Below the pieces are notes generated by a model. It did not search any database. It was not told where the DNA came from and was given only the letters and a program-made list of their open reading frames with translations. From Treponema sp. (GTDB lineage: Bacteria > Spirochaetota > Spirochaetia > Treponematales > Breznakiellaceae): a stretch of DNA of 8,356 bases. The stretch covers positions 1 to 8,356 of the forward strand of contig JAITES010000216.1 in the NCBI GenBank assembly GCA_031281925.1. The letters are read 5' to 3'. Below are positions 1 through 6,661 of the stretch, in pieces. The position numbers and the translations under genes are program-made. Numbering within the stretch: the first letter of the stretch is position 1; each line of letters opens with the position of its first letter.

Positions 1-1175
1 TGAAAGGTGTTCAGCGTGGGCGGAAGATCCTCTTCGGTGATCTGGCCGCCCCTGGTCATCACCACGGTGCTTTCGATACAGTTGCGCAATTCACGGATAT
101 TGCCCGGCCAGTCATAGGCATAGAGCCGGGAGCGGGCGCCTTCGCTGACGCCTTCAATTTTTTTTCCGTTTTCTTCGGCAAATTCTTTAAGAAAGGCGCT
201 CACAAGAAGCGGAATATCATCCTTCCTGTCCCGGAGGGGAGGTACATGAATGTTTACCACATTGAGTCTGTAGTAGAGATCCTCACGGAAATTCCCCTTT
301 TCAATTTCCGCCTTGAGATCCCGGTTGGTAGCCGCCACTATTCTTACATCGGTTTCTATGGTCTCCTCGCCTCCCAGACGTTCAAACTTTTTTTCCTGCA
401 GTACCCGCAGCAGTTTAACCTGAATGTTCTGATCGATTTCGCCAATCTCGTCGAGAAAGAGGGTGCCTGAGTTGGCAAGTTCAAAGCGGCCCCGCCTGCG
501 GGACAGAGCGCCGGTAAAGGCTCCCTTTTCGTGGCCGAATAACTCGCTTTCCAAAAGGCCCTCGGCCAGGGCCGCGCAGTGTACCTTGACCAGCGGCTTT
601 CCCTTTCGGGATGAAAGCTCATGGATCGCATCGGCAACAAGTTCCTTGCCAACCCCGCTCTCCCCGGTGATCAATACGGAAGCCTTTGTCGGCGCGACGC
701 GGCTTATCGTATCGAAGACCCGCTGCATGGCCGCCGAACGGCCTATCATCGTCTTGAACTGTCTCTGGTGTTCCAGTTCTGTTTCCATTTCCCGGTGACG
801 CCGCGCCAGTTCCCTGATCTCCAGCGCCCGTTTCACCATAAAACCCAGGTGATCGATGTTTACCGGTTTGGTAAGAAAATCGTAGGCTCCGTCCCGCATT
901 GCGGCAACCGCATTTTCCACCGTGCCGTGGCCGGTCAGCACAATCACCGGGAAGCCGGGACTTTCGGCAGTAATTCTGCGGAGGAGTTCTTCGCCGGAAA
1001 ATCCCGGCATGCGCAGATCCGTGATAACAAGATCAATGTCGCCCTTCCCGTAGCGTTTCCAGCCCTCTTCTCCGTCACAGGCCAGCACGACTTCGTAGCC
1101 TTCCAGTTCCATGGCCGCGGCAAGCCCTTCACGGATATTTTTTTCATCATCAATGATCAGCAATGTGAACTTCAT
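1..1175 (-). CDS. Sigma-54-dependent response regulator, NtrC/AtoC type (partial, C-terminus off window)
   Basis: Cytoplasmic transcription activator that, when phosphorylated, hydrolyses ATP to open sigma-54 promoters. 391 codons are visible from the ATG. The receiver domain (about 1-120) has the acid pocket D9/D10, phospho-acceptor D53 (TDLRMPG), T81 and K103. A short charged linker follows. The AAA+ domain has Walker A GESGVGKE (171-178), the sigma-54 contact loop GAFTGA (218-223), Walker B GTLFLDE (237-243), ATNRD (282-286), the arginine-rich YYRLNV/LRDR stretch and sensor II WPGNIRELRN (356-365). The Fis-like helix-turn-helix expected at the C-terminus lies beyond base 1. The ATG overlaps the kinase stop (ATGA), and GAGGG lies 9 nt upstream (1185-1189). 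The immediately preceding kinase is the obvious partner. Family is certain; target genes cannot be read here. Confidence 0.97.
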   Translation of the reverse strand, partial: MKFTLLIIDDEKNIREGLAAAMELEGYEVVLACDGEEGWKRYGKGDIDLVITDLRMPGFSGEELLRRITAESPGFPVIVLTGHGTVENAVAAMRDGAYDFLTKPVNIDHLGFMVKRALEIRELARRHREMETELEHQRQFKTMIGRSAAMQRVFDTISRVAPTKASVLITGESGVGKELVADAIHELSSRKGKPLVKVHCAALAEGLLESELFGHEKGAFTGALSRRRGRFELANSGTLFLDEIGEIDQNIQVKLLRVLQEKKFERLGGEETIETDVRIVAATNRDLKAEIEKGNFREDLYYRLNVVNIHVPPLRDRKDDIPLLVSAFLKEFAEENGKKIEGVSEGARSRLYAYDWPGNIRELRNCIESTVVMTRGGQITEEDLPPTLNTF

Positions 1176-2395
1176 GATTCCATTCCCTCATACGAAAGAA
1201 GCTTCTGCTCTTTCTGCAGAATCGGCAGGCTGATGGTAAAGGAAGCCCCTTCCCCTTCCCTGCTCTTCACGGTAATTTCTCCCTGGTGCTCCTTCACTAT
1301 CTTGAAAACCAGCGTAAGTCCCAGCCCCGAACCTGAATCTTTGGTGGTAAAATACGGCTCAAAGATTTTGGAAAGATTGGCCTCGGATATACCCGTCCCC
1401 GTATCTTTAACATGGATAAGAACAGACTGATCCTGCCTTTCGGTTTTTATAAAGAGCTCCCCTCCGTCTTTCATGGCCGCCTGGGAATTCTTTATCAGGT
1501 TGAGGAGGGCCTGCTTCAGGTAACGTTCATCAAAATGGATCAGGGGCAGTTCCCTGTCCAGATCAAGATGACAGACAATGTTTTCCTTTTCCAGTTCCAG
1601 GCTGACAAAAGCCGCAAGATTGGTGACAAGCTCGTTGATGTCCCCCTCACGCGGTTCCAGTTTCATGGGTCTTACGGCAAAGAGAAAATCCAACACGATG
1701 TGATTAAGCCTGTCAATCTCTTCGTTAACCACATCCAGATAGCGGTCAAAAAGATGAAAGTACTTTACCGGCCCCACTTCACTTTCCATGCTTTCCTCGG
1801 GATGAGCCTGAAAGTAAAGCTTCTTGTTGGCATCCATCACCTTCTGGATAAGCTGTATATGAATTGAAATGGAACCCAGGGGATTTTTAATTTCGTGGGC
1901 AACCCCGGCCGCCAGCGTGGTAAGGCTTGCAAGGTTTTCCGCGCGCCGCAGCCGCGCTTCGCGGCCCCGTTTTTCGGTAATATCCTCTATATAAATAAGG
2001 GAACCTGTGATCCTGAAATTCTCCACCAGGGGAAGAATGCTGATCGAAAGAAGCCGCTGGACTCCCATGTATTCAACATCGATCTCCCGTTCAACCACCT
2101 TGTCGCCCGATATAAGGGACTCCTGAAAAAATTCCACGACCCTTTCATCCTGAACCACCTTCCAGACCGGCACCGGACTGCCTTCAAACTTTGAAAGGGG
2201 AAGAATCCGTTCCGCAAATTTGTTCGCCATGACAAGACAGTGGTTTTCGTCCAGAACAAGGATTCCGTCGGTGAGGGAATCGATCACCGTTTCAAGCCGG
2301 GAAACTTCCTCCGCGGCCAGGTTGAGAAGTTCTTCCACCTGCGCGGGGGTAAGTTTGTAGAGCTTGGTCAAAGCCCGCTTGATAAAATCCCTCAT
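1172..2395 (-). CDS. Soluble PAS sensor histidine kinase, NtrB-like
   Basis: Autophosphorylating kinase likely to signal to the adjacent NtrC-type regulator. 407 residues from the chosen start. An N-terminal helix is followed by a PAS-like domain (about 31-142). The HisKA dimerisation domain has LAAGVAHEIKNPL with H167, then the ATPase domain: N-box NLIKNS (299-304), G1 DTGTGI (331-336), F-box FEPYFTTK (345-352) and G2 GSGLGL (355-360). No membrane segment is seen, so it senses a cytoplasmic or peripheral cue. A longer reading of 42 extra residues exists, but it lies inside the upstream delta-prime gene in another frame and looks non-native. The chosen ATG overlaps that gene's stop as ATGA (2392-2395), while GGGAGG (2411-2416) is 15 nt away, so start use probably depends on translational coupling. 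About 28 residues (185-212) appear inserted between the two HisKA helices. Confidence 0.95.
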   Translation of the reverse strand: MRDFIKRALTKLYKLTPAQVEELLNLAAEEVSRLETVIDSLTDGILVLDENHCLVMANKFAERILPLSKFEGSPVPVWKVVQDERVVEFFQESLISGDKVVEREIDVEYMGVQRLLSISILPLVENFRITGSLIYIEDITEKRGREARLRRAENLASLTTLAAGVAHEIKNPLGSISIHIQLIQKVMDANKKLYFQAHPEESMESEVGPVKYFHLFDRYLDVVNEEIDRLNHIVLDFLFAVRPMKLEPREGDINELVTNLAAFVSLELEKENIVCHLDLDRELPLIHFDERYLKQALLNLIKNSQAAMKDGGELFIKTERQDQSVLIHVKDTGTGISEANLSKIFEPYFTTKDSGSGLGLTLVFKIVKEHQGEITVKSREGEGASFTISLPILQKEQKLLSYEGMES

Positions 2396-3711
2396 GAGAG
2401 CGTAACCATTCCTCCCGCAAGTTCGGTGCAGAGCCGTTCCAGTACCAGCGGAACCTGCAGGTTCCAGATCTTCAGGGCCGAATCGGCGTCCGCGGTTTTT
2501 CTGCGCCAGAGATCCAGCCACGCGGCAGGAGATAGAGCCTCTTCCCGCAGAGTCTCCCGGAAACAGGCGGAGACCTGGGAAAGCAGGGCTTCAAGAAAAC
2601 GGGAAAAAAGTTCCGCTTCCGAAAAATTACCGGTCTTGTCCAATACGGTTCTGATGATCGTCCCGTTATCCGAAACGGCCTTCAGGCCCGAAGCCTCCGC
2701 CCGGGGCGCCGTATACTTTCCCAGGCTGATCAAGGGTTCAGGCAGCGTTGATGAAGCGCGTCTCCGGGAGAGGGCCGCCTTGCGGGCAAGGGACGCAATG
2801 AAGAAGCAGGCCAGGAACCGGAGCCCTTCGTCGCTTACCGGGAGAAAGGATTCAAGGTATCCGCTAAGGCCGCCTGCGTTTCCTCCGTCTTTTACCCTGA
2901 AAACCCGGCGCAGCACTTCCGCCTCCGCCTCATCGTCCCGCTGGAAAAAACGGTAGGGCCTCAGCCGCGAAAGCAGGGTCGGCATAATCGTTTCCCGGCT
3001 GCTGCTACAGAGGAGTATGCTCAAGCGTTCCGGAGGCTCTTCCAGGATCTTGAGCAGCGAATTGCGGGCCCCTTCCTGCATGCGGCCTGCGTTTTCTATG
3101 AGCAGGAATTTCCGTTTCCCCTGCGGGGCAAGCCTGCTCCACCATGAGGCCTTCCGTATCTGGGCAACGGGAACCTGGTCGCTGAGGCCTTCATCCTCCA
3201 GTCTTCCCGAATCTTCGATAATCGAGTCCCGGATTTTTTCCCGCCCTCCGGGGGCCGCGGAGACAATGTCCTCCAGCGTTTCCTCCAGGGAGAGAAGCAG
3301 GGGATTGAGCCTTGAGAGTTTCGAATCGTCTTCCATGAGCACCGGAGAAAAACGGCCCATGAGCTTTCTGACGGAACGAATAAAGAGCATCAGGGCCGAA
3401 GCGGAAGCCCAATCCCGGCCGAGAGCGGCTCCCGCGGCGGCAATCTCCATCCTGAAATTCCGCTTTCCCAGCATCAAAAGATCCGGATGAAGGAGAAGCC
3501 GGTACCGGGTACAGGCGGGGCAGCCGCAGTTCCATTCACCATACTGCCGGCCCGTAGCTTCGCAGGAGAGAACCCGTGCCAGTTCCAGGGCGGCGGTCCC
3601 CTTCCCCGAAGCGGGAGGCCCCCAGAAGAGCATGGAAGGAGCCAAGCGGGATTGCAGAAGATCCTCCCGGATCTGTTCAAGAGCCGGCTGTCCGATGAGG
3701 TTTTCAAACAT
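2392..3711 (-). CDS. holB: DNA polymerase III delta-prime-like clamp-loader subunit
   Basis: Clamp-loader AAA+ subunit that helps load the sliding clamp at the replication fork. 439 residues. Visible: MFENLIGQ start typical of the family, P-loop GPPASGKG (31-38), a zinc-knuckle set C50, C62, C64, C67, HPDLL (75-79), then the conserved block LLIENAGRMQ...NSLLKILEEPP (203-227) and LLSRLRP (246-252). Two oddities: about 90 residues (roughly 90-178) separate HPDLL from the IR-containing block, where E. coli HolB has about 20; and the usual SRC arginine-finger motif reads SRL (248-250). The ATG overlaps the cvpA stop by 8 bases and has GAAGG (3718-3722) 6 nt upstream. It is the third large gene of the murG operon. 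A DnaX-like tau/gamma protein is the alternative, but the single short ATPase and its divergent C-terminus favour delta-prime. Confidence 0.88.
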   Translation of the reverse strand: MFENLIGQPALEQIREDLLQSRLAPSMLFWGPPASGKGTAALELARVLSCEATGRQYGEWNCGCPACTRYRLLLHPDLLMLGKRNFRMEIAAAGAALGRDWASASALMLFIRSVRKLMGRFSPVLMEDDSKLSRLNPLLLSLEETLEDIVSAAPGGREKIRDSIIEDSGRLEDEGLSDQVPVAQIRKASWWSRLAPQGKRKFLLIENAGRMQEGARNSLLKILEEPPERLSILLCSSSRETIMPTLLSRLRPYRFFQRDDEAEAEVLRRVFRVKDGGNAGGLSGYLESFLPVSDEGLRFLACFFIASLARKAALSRRRASSTLPEPLISLGKYTAPRAEASGLKAVSDNGTIIRTVLDKTGNFSEAELFSRFLEALLSQVSACFRETLREEALSPAAWLDLWRRKTADADSALKIWNLQVPLVLERLCTELAGGMVTLS

Positions 3712-4180
3712 CTTTTACCTTCTCCGTGATCAGGGGGAGGATAAAATCCCCAAAGATGCTTTTTTCCAGAATGGGACTTGAGTCAAAGAGAGGCTGCCGG
3801 GTCAGGACAAGAAGCAGGAGGACGATCACCGTGAGTCCCTGAACAATGCCGAGAATCACGCCCAGAAAATGGTCAACCGAATGGAAATTGATCCGTTCGG
3901 AAATATCCCGAAGCAGGAAACCCACGATTCTGATGAGCACAAAGACAATCAGGAATATGGCCAGAAAGGCAAGAATTTCCGGGATGATCCTGATATTCGA
4001 CATGAAACGCTGGCGCAGATAGATTCCGCCGTTTTTATAGAGAAAAAAAGCGGCAAGGATGCCCAGAATCACTGAAGCCATGCCGGTAAACTCGCTGATA
4101 AAGCCCTTAAGTCCCGAACGGATGATAAAAATCAGCGCCAGAACAATAAAAACCCAGTCAATGGCGGCGATCTCCCTCAT
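3704..4180 (-). CDS. cvpA: CvpA family inner-membrane protein
   Basis: 158-residue integral membrane protein of the CvpA family, whose E. coli member is needed for colicin V production and is linked to envelope stress tolerance; the molecular activity is not settled. It opens with the family hallmark IDWVFIVLALIFIIRSGLKGFISEF (split here: IDWVF at 7-11, RSGLKGFI at 21-28). Four hydrophobic segments lie near 8-20, 32-48, 64-90 and 105-127, and the HFLGVILGIVQG signature sits at 104-115. GGAGG (4188-4192) is 7 nt before the ATG, inside the end of murG, and the two genes overlap as ATGA. The short polar tail ends at the delta-prime start. Placement directly after murG fits an envelope role, but that is inference. 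Confidence 0.9.
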   Translation of the reverse strand: MREIAAIDWVFIVLALIFIIRSGLKGFISEFTGMASVILGILAAFFLYKNGGIYLRQRFMSNIRIIPEILAFLAIFLIVFVLIRIVGFLLRDISERINFHSVDHFLGVILGIVQGLTVIVLLLLVLTRQPLFDSSPILEKSIFGDFILPLITEKVKDV

Positions 4181-5274
4181 CGGGTTTCCTCCGCGGGCCT
4201 GGACAGGGAATCGGCAATGAGGGAGGCCGCATCCTTCTCCCCGATACGCCGGGAAGCTGCGGCCATGGCGCTTCGCTTTGCCTCATTGTCGTGAAGTTCC
4301 CCTACCGCGGAAACGAGAGCTTCCCCGCCTGCGGGGTACAATACCAATGCGGCGCCGGCCTTTTCAAAGTAACGGGCATTCTCCACCTGATCCCCCCTGG
4401 TTCCCGTACCCGCAAGGGGGATGAGGATCATGGGCTTCCCGGTAACGGCACATTCCCAGACCGTGCCCGCCCCGCTCCGCCCCAGCACCAGTTCGGCCGC
4501 GGCAAGCACATCGGGCATCTCCTTCCCGATGAAGGTATGGGAACGGTAACGGCTGCCCTGCTTGAGATTCCACTGGTTTTTGGGCCCTGTCTGGTGTACT
4601 ACCGTATAGTAACGGGTAAGGGCATCCAGGTTCTCTCTGACAAGTTCGTTGAGTTCCCGGGCCCCCTGGCTCCCCCCCAGAACGAGGAGAATCCGCTCAT
4701 CCGCCGCCGTACCGAGAAAGGTCTTCCCTCTTTGCGGATCTGCCCTGCGAAAACTGCTCCGCACCGGCTGGCCGCTGACAATGATACGGGAACGCAGCGC
4801 CTCCGGGAAAAAGGCCGACGTTTCTTCATAGGCGGTAAAGATCCGTCCCCCCGAAAGGGCGGCAAAACGGGCGTTTATCTTCGTGGCCAGTCCCGGACTG
4901 ATGTCCGACTCATGGGTATAGACAGGAATTTTGAGGGAAGCTGCCGCCGCGCAGGGCGGAACCGAGACAAAGCCCCCCTTGGAGAAGAGCAGAACCGGTT
5001 TTTCTCTTTTAAGGATGCGCCGGGCGGCAAAAAAACCGGCAATAACCCGAAAAAAGTCCGGTATCGTCTTGAGGGAGAGGTAGCGGCGAAGCTTTCCGGC
5101 AGGAATTCCGTAGAATTCGATACCTTCGTTTTCTACGATACTCCTGTCCATCCCGGTTTCCTGCCCAATCCAGAAAATCCGGTAGACTCTCAGCTCTTTT
5201 ATCCGGGCGGCTACTGCCAAACCGGGGTAGATATGCCCGCCGCTACCACCGCCTGAAAATACGATGCTCCGCAT
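4177..5274 (-). CDS. murG: UDP-N-acetylglucosamine:lipid I GlcNAc transferase MurG
   Basis: GT28 glycosyltransferase that adds GlcNAc to undecaprenyl-PP-MurNAc-pentapeptide (lipid I) to make lipid II on the cytoplasmic face of the inner membrane. 365 residues, normal full length. Visible: N-terminal glycine loop GGGSGGHIYPGLA (8-20) with catalytic-loop H14, membrane-contact region RRYLSLKT, SKGGFVSVPP (98-107), HESDISPGLA (121-130; the HESD form is also seen in Firmicutes, HEQN in E. coli), second Rossmann glycine loop LVLGGSQGARELN (197-209), HQTGPKNQW, and the UDP-GlcNAc pocket GRSGAGTVWE (265-274) with GDQVENA (294-300). A weak AGGT lies 11 nt upstream, at the end of the small ORF. The start is well placed because the glycine loop begins at residue 8. 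It is the first large gene of the operon. Confidence 0.97.
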   Translation of the reverse strand: MRSIVFSGGGSGGHIYPGLAVAARIKELRVYRIFWIGQETGMDRSIVENEGIEFYGIPAGKLRRYLSLKTIPDFFRVIAGFFAARRILKREKPVLLFSKGGFVSVPPCAAAASLKIPVYTHESDISPGLATKINARFAALSGGRIFTAYEETSAFFPEALRSRIIVSGQPVRSSFRRADPQRGKTFLGTAADERILLVLGGSQGARELNELVRENLDALTRYYTVVHQTGPKNQWNLKQGSRYRSHTFIGKEMPDVLAAAELVLGRSGAGTVWECAVTGKPMILIPLAGTGTRGDQVENARYFEKAGAALVLYPAGGEALVSAVGELHDNEAKRSAMAAASRRIGEKDAASLIADSLSRPAEETR

Positions 5275-5283
5275 GAATTCAGG

Positions 5284-5406
5284 TTACCTGAAAAAAGATA
5301 CTTCTTCAACATTGATTTGTCCGGAATTGGTTTGTCCGGAAACTTCGGTTTTTAGGGGAAACTGTTCCAAAATACCAAATTCCGGAAGATCGTCTGTTGA
5401 CGCCAT
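5284..5406 (-). CDS. Hypothetical 40-residue acidic small protein upstream of murG
   Basis: Open frame of 41 codons, ATG at 5406, TAA at 5284, starting MASTDDLPEF and ending VEEVSFFR; I do not recognise it. It has seven acidic and two basic residues and no membrane segment. Its middle has a pentapeptide doubled as SGQTN-SGQIN, encoded by a 15-bp near-perfect tandem repeat (14 of 15 bases). Only 9 nt separate its stop from the murG ATG, so it would be the first gene of the operon or a leader peptide. No Shine-Dalgarno precedes it, and a TATAAT (5425-5430) about 18 nt upstream suggests a very short leader. It may be a real small protein, a translated leader controlling murG, or chance; repeat phase and spacing favour translation modestly. 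Confidence 0.45.
   Translation of the reverse strand: MASTDDLPEFGILEQFPLKTEVSGQTNSGQINVEEVSFFR
5311..5340. repeat. Two-copy 15-bp tandem repeat
   Basis: Units ATTGATTTGTCCGGA (5311-5325) and ATTGGTTTGTCCGGA (5326-5340) differ at one base. On the minus strand they keep a reading frame and encode SGQTN SGQIN inside the 40-residue small ORF. A further TCCGGAA occurs at 5381-5387. The 15-bp length preserves the frame, as expected from slippage in a coding region, though two copies are weak evidence alone. Confidence 0.85.
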
Positions 5407-5425
5407 TAAAACAAATAACTATGTA
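5397..5425 (+). promoter_or_regulatory. Candidate promoter for the phosphatase/outer-membrane gene pair
   Basis: TTGACG (5397-5402), 17 bp, then TATGTA (5420-5425), giving a start near 5432 and a leader of about 75 nt. Overlaps the start of the small ORF and the minus-strand TATAAT, so the two directions would compete. Other AT-rich -10-like hexamers (TATAGT 5427-5432, TAAATT 5481-5486) make the exact element uncertain. Confidence 0.35.
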
Positions 5426-5453
5426 TTATAGTAAAATAGTCTAAATAATAGAC
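5425..5453 (-). promoter_or_regulatory. Candidate promoter for the murG operon
   Basis: Minus-strand -10 TATAAT is a perfect match (plus 5425-5430). The region 16-18 bp upstream (5447-5454) gives only poor -35 matches such as TCTATT. Transcription would begin near 5418, leaving about 12 nt before the small ORF ATG and no ribosome binding site. It lies in an AT-rich divergent region, so the -10 could be chance. Confidence 0.4.
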
Positions 5454-5480
5454 GCTTCTTAAAATAGTTCATTATTTAGA
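5440..5480. repeat. Inverted repeat cluster in the divergent intergenic region
   Basis: A perfect 10-bp inverted repeat, TCTAAATAAT (5440-5449) and ATTATTTAGA (5471-5480), is separated by 21 bp. The left arm overlaps a second 15-nt palindrome, GTCTA-aataa-TAGAC (5439-5453). TAAAATAGT is also directly repeated (5432-5440 and 5460-5468). Such nested symmetry between divergent genes suits an operator, though AT-rich sequence raises the chance rate. Confidence 0.5.
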
Positions 5481-5492
5481 TAAATTATCCAT

Positions 5493-5497
5493 GGAGG
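5493..5497 (+). promoter_or_regulatory. Shine-Dalgarno of the lipoprotein phosphatase
   Basis: GGAGG, 9 nt before the ATG at 5507. It supports that start, and the signal sequence begins soon after it. Confidence 0.8.
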
Positions 5498-5506
5498 CTA
5501 TTAGAC

Positions 5507-6646
5507 ATGAGACAGAAAGCACGAAAGAAAGTTGCCTGTACGACACCCCCGGCGGCTTGTGTATGGAAAGCATTACTGGGGTTTCTGGCAGTATCTATCG
5601 GCATGGCAGGATGCGATAACGGAAGCTCCCTGCCCTCCGACCCGGAACCGGGGGCAAAAAATTCCCTTTCCGGGGTATACAACATGAGGGATCTGGGCGG
5701 TTACGAGAACCCAAACGGTAAGCGTGTCCGCTACAACCTTATCTACCGTTCAGATGAACTCAACAACCTCTCCGACCAGGACCTGAGGAATCTGGAGATG
5801 AAGGGAATAAGGTCGATAATCGATTTCCGTACCGTGAACGAGCGGCGTTCAAACGGAGAGGATATACTCCCCCGTTCCGTCGCCAATTTTATTCCCATAC
5901 CGATCAGCGCCGGGGATCTCAATTTTGAAGGAGCGGCCGCGCGGAATACCGAACAGAATACCTATTGGGTAACTTTGCTGTACGGCCAGCCAAAGCCGGG
6001 TTATAGGGCCACAGACAAAAATGACCGGTATCTGGCAATGCTGAACGATCCCATTTTGCCGCAGTTTATACCCGACAATCCGAATGGGCCCATCGAGATA
6101 TTTTATCCTAAATATCTTCCCATTATCGGCGATAAAACCATGGGCAGATTCTCTCCCAACATCTACTATGTTTATCCGGAAAAAGACCTGGTTACCGGTT
6201 TTTTGGCTGAATACAAACTTTTTTTCCAAACCCTGAAAAACGAGGCAAACTTCCCCCTGATCTTCCATTGTTCTGCGGGCAAAGACCGCACCGGGTTTGC
6301 CGCGGCGCTGCTTCTCTCCCTCCTGGGAGTTGACCGGGAGATCATCATCAACGACTATTTGCTCTCCGCGGAAAACGTCAGGGAAAAATACGCCCCCTAC
6401 GTAGAACTGATAAAACAGCGAACCGGCGGCAGAGGCGATATTGAACCGCTGGTAACGGTCAAGCGGGAATACATAGAAGCCGCATTTGCCCGCATTGATG
6501 ATGAATGGGGCGGCATAGAAAACTACTTCACCAACAAAATGGGTTCTATCAAATACGGGGACAGGGATGTCCCAAAGGTTGACAGACCCGGACTCGGACT
6601 CAGTTCAAGCGATCTGGATCAGATCAGAGCCCTTTTTCTGCACTAA
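5507..6646 (+). CDS. Lipoprotein tyrosine/dual-specificity phosphatase (HCxxGKDR type)
   Basis: Predicted phosphatase of the Y_phosphatase3 family (IphP, Mycobacterium MptpB, Listeria LipA), hydrolysing phosphotyrosine and possibly phosphoserine/threonine or phosphoinositides. 379 residues. A basic N-region, hydrophobic VWKALLGFLAVSIG and GMAGC (lipobox, Cys36) indicate export and lipidation; M at -3 is a loose lipobox, common in spirochaetes. Mature domain: NMRDLGGY (59-66), LIYRSDEL (78-85), GIRSIIDFR (100-108), active site HCSAGKDRTG (254-263) with nucleophile C255 and R261, then NDYLLSAENVREKY (282-295) and EYIEAAFARIDDEWGGIENYF (split: EYIEAAF 321-327, GGIENYF 335-341). About 85 residues (140-225) sit between the core and the P-loop. 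The P-loop is intact, so activity is expected. The outer-membrane-like gene follows 15 nt downstream. Substrate and exact membrane leaflet are unknown. Confidence 0.92.
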   Translation: MRQKARKKVACTTPPAACVWKALLGFLAVSIGMAGCDNGSSLPSDPEPGAKNSLSGVYNMRDLGGYENPNGKRVRYNLIYRSDELNNLSDQDLRNLEMKGIRSIIDFRTVNERRSNGEDILPRSVANFIPIPISAGDLNFEGAAARNTEQNTYWVTLLYGQPKPGYRATDKNDRYLAMLNDPILPQFIPDNPNGPIEIFYPKYLPIIGDKTMGRFSPNIYYVYPEKDLVTGFLAEYKLFFQTLKNEANFPLIFHCSAGKDRTGFAAALLLSLLGVDREIIINDYLLSAENVREKYAPYVELIKQRTGGRGDIEPLVTVKREYIEAAFARIDDEWGGIENYFTNKMGSIKYGDRDVPKVDRPGLGLSSSDLDQIRALFLH

Positions 6647-6650
6647 AGCA

Positions 6651-6655
6651 AGGAG
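6651..6655 (+). promoter_or_regulatory. Shine-Dalgarno of the outer-membrane protein gene
   Basis: AGGAG in the 15-nt gap after the phosphatase stop, 6 nt before the ATG at 6662. It supports cotranslation of a two-gene unit. Confidence 0.8.
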
Positions 6656-6661
6656 AATTAC

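Noticed and set aside
621..1430. A 269-codon plus-strand frame opposite the regulator and kinase
   Set aside because: It lies antisense to a sigma-54 regulator with every hallmark motif, has no recognisable domain, and is explained by GC-biased codon use of the real gene.
2393..2521. Kinase start 42 codons upstream of the chosen ATG
   Set aside because: The extra segment overlaps the delta-prime C-terminus, resembles no sensor domain, and the downstream ATG forms the same ATGA junction as its neighbours.
4291..5256. A 321-codon plus-strand frame opposite murG
   Set aside because: MurG motifs on the minus strand are complete; the plus-strand translation shows no family features.
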